From NCBI RefSeq assembly GCF_020509005.1, contig NC_063014.1, forward strand, positions 2,356,001-2,420,000: DNA of 64,000 nucleotides, read 5' to 3'. The notes under the pieces were generated by a model. That model was not told the origin of the DNA and made no database searches. It saw nothing but the letters and a program-made list of their open reading frames with translations. The DNA comes from Fulvia fulva (lineage: Eukaryota; Ascomycota; Dothideomycetes; Mycosphaerellales; Mycosphaerellaceae). The translations under genes were made by a program, and so were the position numbers. Below are positions 22,611-32,419 of the stretch, one piece after another (the first letter of the stretch is position 1; each line of letters starts with the position of its first letter).

Positions 22611-22671
22611 TAGCAACTCGGAAAGGACACTAACACCTACGACACGAGCAGATTAAAGCGACAGTATTATA

Positions 22672-23863
22672 TTGCTAAGCTATAGTATATGGATCTACCT
22701 GCTAATAGTGCCGTTCGAAGCCGTAGTAGTAACACAGACTTGTGGCGACGCGGCAAGACGAAAAGGACAGGGCCTAACAATCATCTACTGGACTGGCGCC
22801 GCTGTCGACTACCTTGGGGTAGACTTACTCCAGCTCACCGAACGGCAGATTCACGCCATCGAGTATGGCTCAAAGACGGAGGTGTTGACATCGTACTCGT
22901 ACATTGCGCTGATGTGAGTGCCAAGGGCTTGGGTAGTTGGTCTCCGGCTGACTGTCAATCTAGTTGGGGCTTGAAGGCTTGCATGCTCTTCTTCTACAAT
23001 CGGCTAACTTTCGGCCTGACGCAACAGGTCTTCGTCAAGGTGCTCGGGGTTGCGTATTTTCTTACTTACCTCGCGATTCCAGACTACCTTCTAAGAGCAC
23101 CGCGGCGGCAGAAAGAACGACATCTGGGACTTCTGGAGGCTCTTCAGGTAGCAAAGCGAAAGGCTTGCTCAAGTTCTTTCGAAGGGTTGATACGGTGGAG
23201 CTGGCCAACGCATCGAACAAGACAGAGACTACAGGCACAGTCACTGAGTACTCCGCGGATGGTAACTTGAAAACGCAACAAGAAGCCAATGGCGACATCG
23301 ATGACAACGCCGGCCATGAATGCATGCTACAGAAGTCTGGAAAAGCAGCGACACCGCCTCAAACCCGCGATCAGATCGACCTCGAGAGTGGTCTTCCGCA
23401 CCCCGGTATGCGAGTGGACTCTGCAGTCACACCACTTCCTGTCGAAGAGGGCGATGACAAGATTGGTGCCATGCGAGAGCCCCCAGTATCGAGACCACAG
23501 CGAGTCTTCAGGAAATCGATTGGAGAAGAGCTCGGCAGCATCAAGGGACTTCCACATCCCGGCACCCGAATACCAACACCCGGCGTCCGAGAAGACAAGC
23601 CGGAGTCATTCATACCAGACGTGCCCTCGCCGCGTGTGCTGACGCCCTGGCCGGAAAATCAACGATTCAGTCCTTGGGGCTATGACGCCGGGCTTACGAA
23701 TATGGACTCATTGGCTAGTGACAGCAGTAAGAGTCGGACACCACAACGAGCAGAATGTACCAGAAATGGTTGTGAACAGACATGGATACGGCGTGGCACT
23801 ACAGCACAACTGGAAACGGGGGAAATGGTTGTACCAAGATCACGACTTGAAAGACTGATGTGA
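22672..23863 (+). pseudogene. Fungal rhodopsin-like integral membrane protein, 5'- and internally truncated
   Basis: Exon 1 (frame from about 22672) encodes a hydrophobic helix (WIYLLIVPFEAVVV), then GSKTEVLTSYSYIAL. An intron at 22914-22963 (GTGAGT..CTAG, 50 bp) joins it to WGLKACMLFFYNRLTFGL and another helix (LGVAYFLTYLAI). The LKACMLFFYNRLT block is typical of the large fungal rhodopsin-domain family of seven-helix membrane proteins. After this helix the frame switches near 23,080 to a 260-residue polar tail ending at TGA 23861-23863, with a duplicated GLPHPG motif, so the last helices appear deleted. No convincing ATG or first helices exist upstream; the MITE ends 60 bp before. Ligand or function is unknown. 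It may be transcribed but cannot make a normal family member. Confidence 0.6.
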
Positions 23864-25862
23864 GACTGCAGGTTCTTGTTTCAAGGATACCAGTTTGTAC
23901 AATTCTCGTTCCACAGGTATACATACACAAGCTGAGCCTATCACAACTCGGCTCCACTACCTCGAGATGTAGAGCCTCAGCCCTCGTCTTCTGAATATGG
24001 TAAATCGCCTCAAGGACTATTTCACGAACGTCAGCAGACATGCTACCAGAAGAGGACACGAATTGACTCACCATATCCAACGAAGACCTTTGGATTCTCG
24101 GTGGCCGGGAAGTGCCCAAGCCCTTTCATGGCTTGATGCTTGGCTCCGGGGATCTTGTCACACGTCTCCTGCGACATTGCCGGGGTATTGGACCAGTCGT
24201 AAAAGACACTTTTGGGCTCACCATGTACACTGGACAGACCTTGGTGTCGATCCCCGCCATACGTGAGCGTCCGTCCCAGCCGCCCTGCCAAACTAGTCAG
24301 TCGGATACATCAGAACCTTCTGCCGCTCAACTCACGAAATAGAAGTCCAAGTCTCCATGGAAAATACCATATGCCTCAGCCGAGTACATGTGCCAGATGA
24401 GCTGACGGTTCTTGAGCGGTGCAGTCGGCGACATCATGCCGTAGATCCACTCCGGATTGAAGAGAGACTGGTTGACGTATGGCGACTTGTCGTTGAACTG
24501 ACGGTCCATATTGAGGTAGTCGCTTCCTTGCAATGCGATCGTACCAACACATCCAACCTCTTTGGCGCGGACAGCGCAAGCCAGCGAGATCTGGCCAGCC
24601 ATCGAAGCACCGCAGACAATTGGCTTGTTCAAGTTGAGTTTCTTGATCATGGCCGCAATGCACGCGACATACGAGTCCTTGGTATTGATGTGAGTTCCGG
24701 ACCAGTATCTGCATTGCCACTTAGCAAACCAGCGACCCCAGGGAAACGATGGAGAAACAATAGCCCTCATAAGGAAAACTCCTCCCATGCGCCGGCAAAT
24801 CAAACGCAACCATTCTACACCTCCTCCTCATCCTCTCATCATTCAGCACCCCATGATACTGCCTACTATCACTCCCCGCGGTGTTGGATTCAGCCGTCGC
24901 TACCCGTACGAGGCTAGGAGGGCGTTGGGAATTCACTATCGATTTAGAGTTTGCTAGCTCGTTCTTTGGCATTCACTTACATTCTATGATCGCGCAAGCA
25001 GCTAAGCACTTACGCAATCACTGACGTGTACATCTTGGCGCAGGTGTATATAGGAGCACGCTCATTCACTTGTAGATAACATCAACACAAGCAATCCTTT
25101 GAAATTCACTGCAACACGCCGTATGCAAAAACACAATGCCCTGTTCACCCTCTCCCGCCATCTCATAGAAGACCTTACCGTCCCCAGATCGGTCCGGCGT
25201 TAATGTAGACGTACCTCCCAACGATATGGTCCTCGTCCACCTCGGATTCGGAGTCGGCGGGGGTCTCGCCGGCGTGGGCGTCGTGGATGAGTTCGAGGAC
25301 GCGGCGCCAGATGTGCGTCCAGTGGGCGAAGGAGACTTGGTCGCCTTGGATTTCGATTCCTTCTTGTTTGATGTCCATGCCGAACATGCCTGGGTTTTTG
25401 GAGTCAGCGAGGGATGTCCTTGGCATTGGTGCGTCTGATTGCTGAAGTGGTGATTTGGTGAGTATGTAGAGATGGGAAATGCAACTAATACATACCCCAG
25501 TAGGACTAATATGGCATAACAGGAGTCTGCTTCGTAAACTCCTGCCATTGTTCCGGCAGGGCAGAGAGCACGAAGAGACAATCTTTCGTTGAGCCGGAGT
25601 GGATGCCGGTTTTCTTGTCCCGAACAGTGACGAGAATAGCATTATCCGGATCACCAGCCTTGATTCCAAAAGTCGCTGGAGCAGTAATCGCTCTCGTATC
25701 AGTGAAAGCGTTCGACTGTGGGTCCTGGTTGGCAAGCTTTGACGCCGTTGGCAAAGCATCAGCGAGTGCTGCCGGAAGGTCTGAGAATGCGTGTGCCATT
25801 ATCGTATTCGGTTGCTCGATTCCGTTACTGGTCTTCTGACGTTTCGATAATCTAGGAGGCAT
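23799..25862 (-). pseudogene. Alpha/beta hydrolase with N-terminal extension, decayed
   Basis: Starts at ATG 25860-25862 (MPPRLSKRQKTSNG). Exon 1 is followed by an intron at 25390-25495 and an acidic domain (SYWG-MFGMDIKQEG...SEVDEDHIVG). The hydrolase fold follows: KVFYEMAGEGEQGIVFLHTA near 25,170-25,120; SDSRQYHGVLNDERM and FDLPAHGRSFPYEGY at 24,880-24,760; the nucleophile elbow GASMAG near 24,600; PAMSQETCDKIPGAKHQAMK and the catalytic-His-like LGHFPATENP near 24,130. Introns at 24285-24335 and 24017-24071 look normal. Lesions: TAG at 25506-25508 (a CAG/TGG position), a frame change near 25,200, about 237 bp of extra sequence between HTA and SDSRQ (24,881-25,118), and further frame changes near 24,760 and 24,220. 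Some could be unusual introns. The substrate is unknown. Its 3' end overlaps the convergent membrane-protein relic. Confidence 0.7.
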
Positions 25863-26168
25863 TTCGAGCAGAGCGAAAGAGGCTACAACCTATATATGCT
25901 GTGCGACAACAAGGTGCTCTAATCTGACCAGATGGGAATAAGCAAAGAGCAGTCTCAAGGATGTGAGAGCGTCAGGCGGTACGTATCGACCACATTTATA
26001 CCTGTCAAATGCGATCCATCCTGATCCTACTGTGGTCCATTGTTGCCATTCGTTGGCAGACCTTGTCCTTCGAGCTTTCCCTCATCCTGCAAAGTTTTGG
26101 GATTCCAAGAGAATGGTGGGGTCTGCGGGGGATTGCTATATGCTTTTTAAGATACAGCCATTGAGGCC
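25863..26168. other. Intergenic region upstream of the hydrolase, left of the MULE
   Basis: About 306 bp of ordinary-composition sequence. Together with 29381-29991 it formed a divergent promoter region of roughly 920 bp before the MULE inserted. No specific regulatory motif could be supported. Confidence 0.6.
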
Positions 26169-26177
26169 GCGCACACA

Positions 26178-26225
26178 CCTCGATACTTCCGTTCCCCCCA
26201 GATCGCCGCCTTCCCCCCAGCAATA
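26178..26225 (+). repeat. MULE left terminal inverted repeat
   Basis: 48 bp, identical in reverse complement to 29324-29371; contains two runs of six C. Confidence 0.95.
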
Positions 26226-26639
26226 ACCGACGATATATAATATACGTAGCACAGCGTATTTGCGCCTATATCGTATGCTTGGCATCATTATCACTTCGCT
26301 ACAAGGAGCATATTAGAATGAGGCTGAGAAAAGGTGTTGTTGCTGCTATCTACTCAGGGCCCATTGGCTTCTGCCCTGCAGCCCTGTATCCACGCGCTAT
26401 ATATGCTGGTTCATACTGATCAAGCTGTCGTTGCTGCTGCTAGATGTAATAGGCCTGTTGTTGCTGTTGCTAATGTTGATACTTACCTAGCCATTGCTAC
26501 GACTGTTAGAAGTGCTGTTACTGGACGACACTATGGTGTAGAGGCCTCACCGGCTGAGTCGATGGATACACTATCCGTTGCTGCTATGACTGCTGTAATT
26601 GGTGTTATTATAGCGTAACCTGTCGACGGTGTTGCTTAG

Positions 26640-28883
26640 CTAATATTGCTTACTGTCGATAGTAGTCAGCCTATAATCTTGCTCGCTCCTCCTTAGTATA
26701 TTGTCGCTGCTGCTTACGAGCCTCCATCTTAGCGAGTCGTTAGCGTAGCACATCGACCTCACTTGGCTACTTCGGCGGAGCTGGTTATAAGGACTCCTGC
26801 CGAAGGTCGTAGCACTCGTATCTAGCAGCGTGACAGGCAGGACCACATGCTCGATTGTCTCGTTAGCAAGGGCATTGCTAAGTACGGCATTGGCTACTCT
26901 TATAGCTACAATTAGGTACTGTCTTCTTCAATTGAGTAAGTGACACTCTAGGCTTAAGAACGAAGGCAGTAGTCGTTACTATAGCCGGCTTCGCTCTCTT
27001 AATAGCAGCCTTATTCAAGTCGTCTAATTCACGAGTAGTGAGTGCTCGCTTCGTCGAATACAACGTTGCACCACCTGTCATAGGCTTGCGGTTGCCAAAG
27101 TAGATGTCAGGCTCTCGTATTCGAGGTAGTAGCTACACCTTCTCAAGTAGCCTTATCTTGTCGAACTCAACGAACCAATAGAGGTCGAAGCGCTATAGCA
27201 GTAGCTTCGCAGATCATCGTCCATTCACCTCAAGAAGCTTCATAATATCATGAACGTATAGCTAGCCTAGAGTCTTAGTAGTGTAGTCGTTGCACTAACA
27301 CTGCTTACAGCCGTAGCTATACGTAGAGTGCTTGATCTCATTACTAGCATCGTCAACCCTATAGTCATTATAGAGCAATGCTTCTACGCGCTTATGAAGC
27401 TTAAGCACTTCGAGCAGTGCGTAGTCACTAATATAGCGAGTTACGCTCTGCTAGAAGTGACCGGTTAACACCTTATAACAACGCTTACGGTTATCAGCGA
27501 GTTCACTACGTCGACGGTCGTAGCCTTAGTTCCACCAATTCAGCAACGACTCGAAGAGTATGAAGATATCGTAGCGGCTGCTGTGGTTGAGCCACTCCTT
27601 AATGCGGCCGTGACATACTTCAACTCGTGATGTTGTCTTCTCGCCGAAGTGCTTGATCTCGTTTGTCCAGTAATAGACAATACGTGTCTTGAAGCGCTAC
27701 TAGTTGACGTGTAAGTACTGCTTAAACATTAGATACACTATATCGAGCTTCGTAACGTTGCTATTAAACTCGTCTTCAGACTGACTCCGTACGGTGTAAG
27801 TGAATAGCTTCAAGAATTGAGCAGTAGATAGACTATCCGTCTAACAGCCGTCTTGCCTAACCTGTCCGAATTCACCTCTCTCCTTCCGCACACGTGTAAG
27901 GATGTCTTGCTATAGATGCCAATCGCACACAATATTCGTGCTTTCTGGAAAGACCTCGTCGACGGCGAATATGAGTGCCTCTTCACGGTCAGTACCGAAG
28001 ACCGTAGGCATTGGACAACTAGTCTGTTCAAGGCCCTTACGAAGAGAGCGTAGCAATTCGACAAAGTGTGACTTGTTAGGCTTAGGTCGAATCAAGCTAA
28101 CGCCCAGCTCGATTGTATCGTTCATAGGACTAGCAGATACAATGTCAACAAGCTCTATATTATATAGGTTTGTACTGTAGGTTGAGTCAATACAGATCGT
28201 ATGCGGCGTATTCTTGAAGGCTTTAAGGCTCTTCGGATGAAGGGCTATTATGCTTCGAATTGAGCCTGTCTCGGAGTCCGTGTAGATGTCATAATATATA
28301 GACTCACTGTTGAGCAGATTGACCATCCTCTCTGCTTGATTATGCTCACGCCGAGCGTTGATATTACGAGCCTAAGTAATGTTGTGAATGTCGTAAGGCT
28401 TCAGAACACACGCCCCCTGAAATAGGCCATAATCTTCGCTGTCGACATACGTGTTTTCTGAAGGCGTTCAAGCTCCTCTAAGAACGTAGCAGTCCTTGAA
28501 CGTTGGCGGTGTATAACAAGCGCTATTACATCGTCCGGCTTATGATCGTGTCGACAGTGTTTAGGCTTGTTCGAATGCCGTATCTCCCACTCCCCTTTAG
28601 GCTCATCTGGCATAGCAGCAACAGCGTAGAAGTAGAAAGGGCAACTACATCGCTTGGACTTCTTCTTCGCCTTGTTCTTATCGGTCTTAGCAAAGCCAGC
28701 ATAGCAACACACTACCTTGTAGCGATACCGCTGTCCAGCACGGTTGCAATCCTTGGAGCCCTTCGGATCTGGTCTGTATTCGAAGCCCTCCTCTTTTCCA
28801 AACGCGTGGTAGTAATCGGTCAATTCCTTCTCGCTGGAGAACGTGTCTTCTCGCGGCATAGGACCATCTGGCACCGGCTTCAT
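26640..28883 (-). pseudogene. MULE transposase (FAR1-like DNA-binding domain, DDE core, SWIM zinc finger), broken
   Basis: The first 160 codons from 28883 (MKPVPDGPMPREDTF) contain a FAR1/WRKY-GCM-type zinc region: KVVCCYAGF, CSCPFYFYAV, HSNKPKHCRHDH. A frame change in a G run near 28,405 leads to MVNLLNSESIYYDIYTD and the MULE catalytic core: ICIDSTYSTNLYN (first Asp), FGTDREEALIF (second Asp) and ...FPESTNIVCDWHL. Downstream, fragments include TSRVEVCHGRIKEWL and a SWIM-like C-x-C...H near 27,300-27,240, then a basic tail (GGATLYSTKRALTTRELDDL). It would bind the TIRs and catalyse excision/insertion. Stops such as the one after CDWHL (TAG) fit RIP. Two long open blocks show the decay is mild. 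Confidence 0.85.
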
Positions 28884-29323
28884 AATGAACGCGTGCTTCT
28901 GAGGCCGTGGTGATACAGAGCGTGTCGAATATTGAGGTCGTATGAAGGTGTGAGAGGTGATAGACCGCGTTCTTCGACGCCCACGCGCATCTGAGTCGGA
29001 GCGGTCAAAAAGGTGTTTCTGGCAGCACAGGCGGTTCGGCGGCGGCGGTGAGGTCGATAGCAGGTGGCTGTGATGCTAACAACACCGTCTCGTAATCGTC
29101 CATGTCGCTATTGAGGTGGTAGTGTTGCAATGGATGAGATTAGGCTTGAGAAAGTGCGAAAAATGAGGTCCTGGGAGGGCGGATTTCGAGATCACCTCCC
29201 AGTGCCGCTGCGAGCCCACAACAACCTAACAACGCGATTAGACGCGATAACATTAGCTTGAATTGATGCGATATTGAATGCCATTTGATACAGGAGCCTA
29301 GATGGCTATATCTGAAGTGTGGG

Positions 29324-29371
29324 TATTGCTGGGGGGAAGGCGGCGATCTGGGGGGAACGGAAGTATCGAGG
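29324..29371 (-). repeat. MULE right terminal inverted repeat
   Basis: 48 bp, reverse complement of 26178-26225, followed by the 9-bp TSD. Confidence 0.95.
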
Positions 29372-29380
29372 GCGCACACA

Positions 29381-29991
29381 AGACCACCACAGCGTCAGTC
29401 GTGCAGGCTGCAGGAACAATTGGTCGATCACGGTTCGCGGCTCGCTCCTAACAGCTCAACGGGGTCAGTACTCGGATCGTATCATTGTCACTCGCAAGAG
29501 GGATTGGCAGAGCTCTGCCATCCAAGCAGAAGTTCATCATCTTGCTGCGAGTGGCAGTTGAAGTGCTCAGCACGGGTCGTCGTCGACACAGGCTGCTCAT
29601 CATTCAAGAGGTGGTGTTGGCTAGTCCATGGCTGTTGCGGGTACGGACAGCCGGAGCAACACGCTAATAGCAGGTCTCGCCTCATGGCGGCAATGCCAGA
29701 ATTATTCCCGGCTACAGTGGTGTTCATGGTTGCCAATTTGACGTATGAGGTCCAGCAAGCAGTGGGGCGTCATCTCAGACCCCGCTCTCACGTTGGCCGC
29801 AGGCCGCTCGGTCAGGTAGACCTAAGCGGGCTGTAGCTCGAGCGATATTGTCATGACGCAGACTTCTGCTTGACTTTCACACATTTGTGCACTGTTTCAT
29901 TGTGAGAAAATCCATTTTCAATCTGGCGAGAGCATCGAAGAGAAGAAAGACTGTTGCAAATAACGGAACAGACACAGCAAAGACAGGCACA
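29381..29991. other. 5' flank and likely promoter of the SSADH gene
   Basis: About 610 bp of non-repetitive sequence between the MULE TSD and the SSADH start codon. Possible short frames here are not supported. The sequence before the ATG (GGCACAATGG) gives a good start context. No clear TATA box. Confidence 0.55.
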
Positions 29992-31833
29992 ATGGCACAG
30001 AATCTTCCTTTCAAGGTAACGCAAGATCGGAGCTTTGGGCTAGCTTGAACAATACTCACATCGTTGGTAGTTGAACAACCCAGAGCTGTTCCGTGACAAG
30101 GCAACAGTGGGCGAAACCCTCATTGAAGCCAAGTCCGGCAAGCGATTCGATGTCGTCGGTATGTAACTCCACTTCGCAGTTAATGGCGATGCTGATGCAT
30201 GATCAGATCCTGGCAATGGCAAGGTGTGGGCTACCGCACCCGATATGGGTCCAGACGACGTCGACAACGCCCTCCAAACCGCACACAACGCCTTCCAGGA
30301 GTACAGGAAAGTCAACCCTCGACAGCGTGCCAAGTGGATGCTGGAATGGGATCGACTGATCCGCGAAAACCGTGACGACCTGGCCCAGATTGTGACCTAC
30401 GAGTGTGGCAAGCCATTGTTCGAGTCGCAAGGAGAGCTGGACTATGCTCTGGGTTTTACATGGTGGTTCGCAGGCGAGGCTGAGAGAGTGCAAGGAACAG
30501 TCCAGACACCGGCAGCGCCTGGCCGACGTGTGTTCACCGTCAAGCAGCCGATTGGTGTTGCTGTCGCTCTGGTGCCATGGAACTTCCCCATTGTGAGTCA
30601 ACGTGAAGGGCAGAAGGCATCGTCCGTCTGAAGTGGTGCTCGGGTATGGCTAACACCCTTCTGTTTAGGCTATGATCCTGCGAAAAGCTGGTGCTGCTCT
30701 TGCTGCCGGATGCACGATGATCGTCAAGCCATCGCCTGAAACTCCATTCTCCGTTGGTGCTCTGGCACACCTTGCTGAGAAGGCCGGCTTTCCAAAGGGT
30801 GTATTCAGCGTCCTGCCGACCAGTCTCGGTACCACTCCAGCACTTAGCGAGGCTCTTATCCGGCATCCATTGACCAAGAAGGTCACCTTCACTGGCAGCA
30901 CACGCGTCGGCAAGCTGGTTGCAAAGCTCTGCTCGGATGGCCTCAAGAAGTGCACGCTCGAGCTGGGTGGAAACTGCCCCTTCCTCGTCTTCGATGATGC
31001 AGACCTCGAACAAGCCGCAACTCGTAAGTGACTGCATCGCCTCTTGTCCACCCAATATGCTGATCTTTCTAAGAACTCCTGGCTCTCAAATGGCGCCACG
31101 CCGGTCAAGCCTGTATCACCGCCAACCGCGTCTTCGTCCAAAAGGGCGTATACGACAAGTTTGCCGAGATGCTCGCAACGAAGACGAAAGAGATAGTAGT
31201 TGGCCACGGTGCAGACAAGAAGACCACAATGGGTCCAGTGACAACAGACCGCAGCATCAGCAAGGCCGAGGCACAAGTGGAGGATGCTACCAAGCAGGGT
31301 GGAAAGGTCATCCTCGGAGGCAAGAAGTTGATGGGCACACCAGGATACGATGGATACTTCTTCGAGCCAACGCTGATTACCGGCGCAACGGACAAGATGC
31401 AGATTGCGCAGGAAGAGACTTTCGCGCCCGTCATGGCTCTGTTCGAGTTTGACACCGAGGAGGAGGCTGTGAAGAGGGCCAATGATACCAGTATGGGTCT
31501 GGCCAGCTACTTCTTCACTAAGAATGTTGACAGGACATGGCGGTTGTTGGAGAACTTGGAGGCTGGCATGATCGGTTCGTGTCCATGGCTTGGAGGTGCA
31601 CGGGAAATTTGGCTAACGCGTATATGTAGGCATGAACACGGGCAACTCGTCAGCAGCAGAGACGCCATTCGGTGGCATCAAGGAGTCTGGGTATGGCAAG
31701 GAGTCTGGAAAGGATGTCGCCGTGGCGGAGTACATGGTGAGTCGCTTGCTTCGGGATCGCGTGGTTGTGGCCGTGCTGACATGTCGTCCAGATGACCAAG
31801 ACTGGTACTCTGACCTTATCCGACCACTACTAG
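29992..31833 (+). CDS. Succinate-semialdehyde dehydrogenase (NAD(P)+), seven exons
   Basis: Oxidises succinic semialdehyde to succinate, the last step of the GABA shunt. Exons: 29992-30015, 30071-30158, 30207-30592, 30669-31023, 31074-31574, 31630-31736, 31792-31833; all introns are GT..AG, 48-76 bp, and the frame closes to 500 aa, the normal length. Landmarks: VPWNFP with the conserved Asn163 in the oxyanion hole, FTGSTRVGK of the cofactor fold, the general-base Glu264 in LELGGNCPF, and the nucleophile Cys298 in GQACITANR, 34 residues after the Glu as usual; then EETFAPV, MNTGNSSAAETPFGGIKESGYG, and a short end MTKTGTLTLSDHY. No stop or missing residue was seen, so it is the one host gene here that looks functional. 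No mitochondrial targeting peptide is evident (MAQNLPFKLNNPELF). It runs divergently from the hydrolase relic. The family member (SSADH versus other semialdehyde dehydrogenases) is inferred from motifs. Confidence 0.92.
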
Positions 31834-32150
31834 GCGGGTCGCAAGGTCGCAAACATATAGACGACGAGGCTAACAATGTTGATGGAAAGTGTCTTGTCGT
31901 GATGAAAGTCGAGCTTGCCTTGTCAAAGTCGCCAACATGTCCGCTCCGTCAGTTGCCGCACTTGGTCTATTCTTTTGGACATAAGGGTCGGGACGATTTG
32001 GACCCTGCCTCACCAAATTAGTTAGTAACTTGATCTTGATAGACCCAGTATCTCTTTTTGACCTTACCGTCGCTGACCTTATAATAAAGCCTTAATATTT
32101 GCTATATAGGCCATTCTAAGGTGTTACTATCTAGCGTAGTAATTAGCGTA
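31834..32150. other. 3' flank of the SSADH gene up to copia element E
   Basis: About 320 bp. The first 150 bp have ordinary composition and probably include the 3' UTR; from about 32,060 the sequence becomes CpA-poor like the repeats. This may be the start of the relic continuing at 44115, interrupted by element E. No gene seen. Confidence 0.5.
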
Positions 32151-32155
32151 TCTAC

Positions 32156-32362
32156 TGTCGCGATCCGAGCGTATATATAGGCAACATCCTATCATTAAAA
32201 CTTGAGGCCACGTACGCTAAGAATCAGGTGACTGATTAGTCACCTACAGCCTCTTTAAGAGCAACACTTGTCCATTCTAGATAGATATATACAATACATA
32301 ACCTGCTTTTAAAACACCCTATATAAGCCCGTATAATAACTTCCTACACTTCTAACGTAATA
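32156..32362 (+). repeat. 5' LTR of element E
   Basis: 207 bp, TGTCGCGATCC...CGTAATA. Contains the internal palindrome-like GTGACTGATTAGTCAC near 32228-32243. Confidence 0.94.
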
Positions 32363-32377
32363 GTTATAAGCCCGGTT
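32363..32377 (+). promoter_or_regulatory. Primer-binding site of element E (initiator Met tRNA half-molecule type)
   Basis: GTTATAAGCCCGG follows the LTR directly. Allowing one TpG-to-TpA change it matches GTTATGAGCCCGG, the complement of the anticodon stem-loop of initiator tRNA-Met (GGGCTCATAAC). This is the copia-type half-tRNA priming site, also seen unmutated in element F. Confidence 0.65.
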
Positions 32378-32419
32378 AGCGCTTACTAACATTCGCTACG
32401 ACAAGGAAGCCCTAAAGTA

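Larger units (their letters stand above)
26178..29371 (-). mobile_element. Mutator-like element (MULE), 3194 bp, with 48-bp TIRs and 9-bp TSD
   Basis: Terminal inverted repeats at 26178-26225 and 29324-29371 are identical over 48 bp (beginning CCTCGATACTTCCG). Flanking sequences are GCGCACACA at 26169-26177 and 29372-29380, a perfect 9-bp TSD as expected for MULEs. The body encodes one transposase on the minus strand (28883 to about 26640). A region of GTT/GCT repeats on the plus strand at 26330-26600 reads as Asn/Ser/Gln-rich codons on the minus strand and may be the protein tail. The stretch 28884-29323 between transposase and right TIR has no gene and probably holds the promoter. Confidence 0.95.

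Noticed and set aside
24357..24917. 186-codon plus-strand frame
   Set aside because: Antisense to the hydrolase exons that contain GASMAG and related motifs.
28503..28913. 136-codon plus-strand frame opposite the MULE zinc domain
   Set aside because: Antisense shadow of the FAR1-like domain, which has conserved Cys/His spacing on the minus strand.
29285..29836. 183-codon plus-strand frame crossing the MULE right TIR
   Set aside because: It spans the transposon edge and TSD, so it cannot be an ancestral gene; no motifs.
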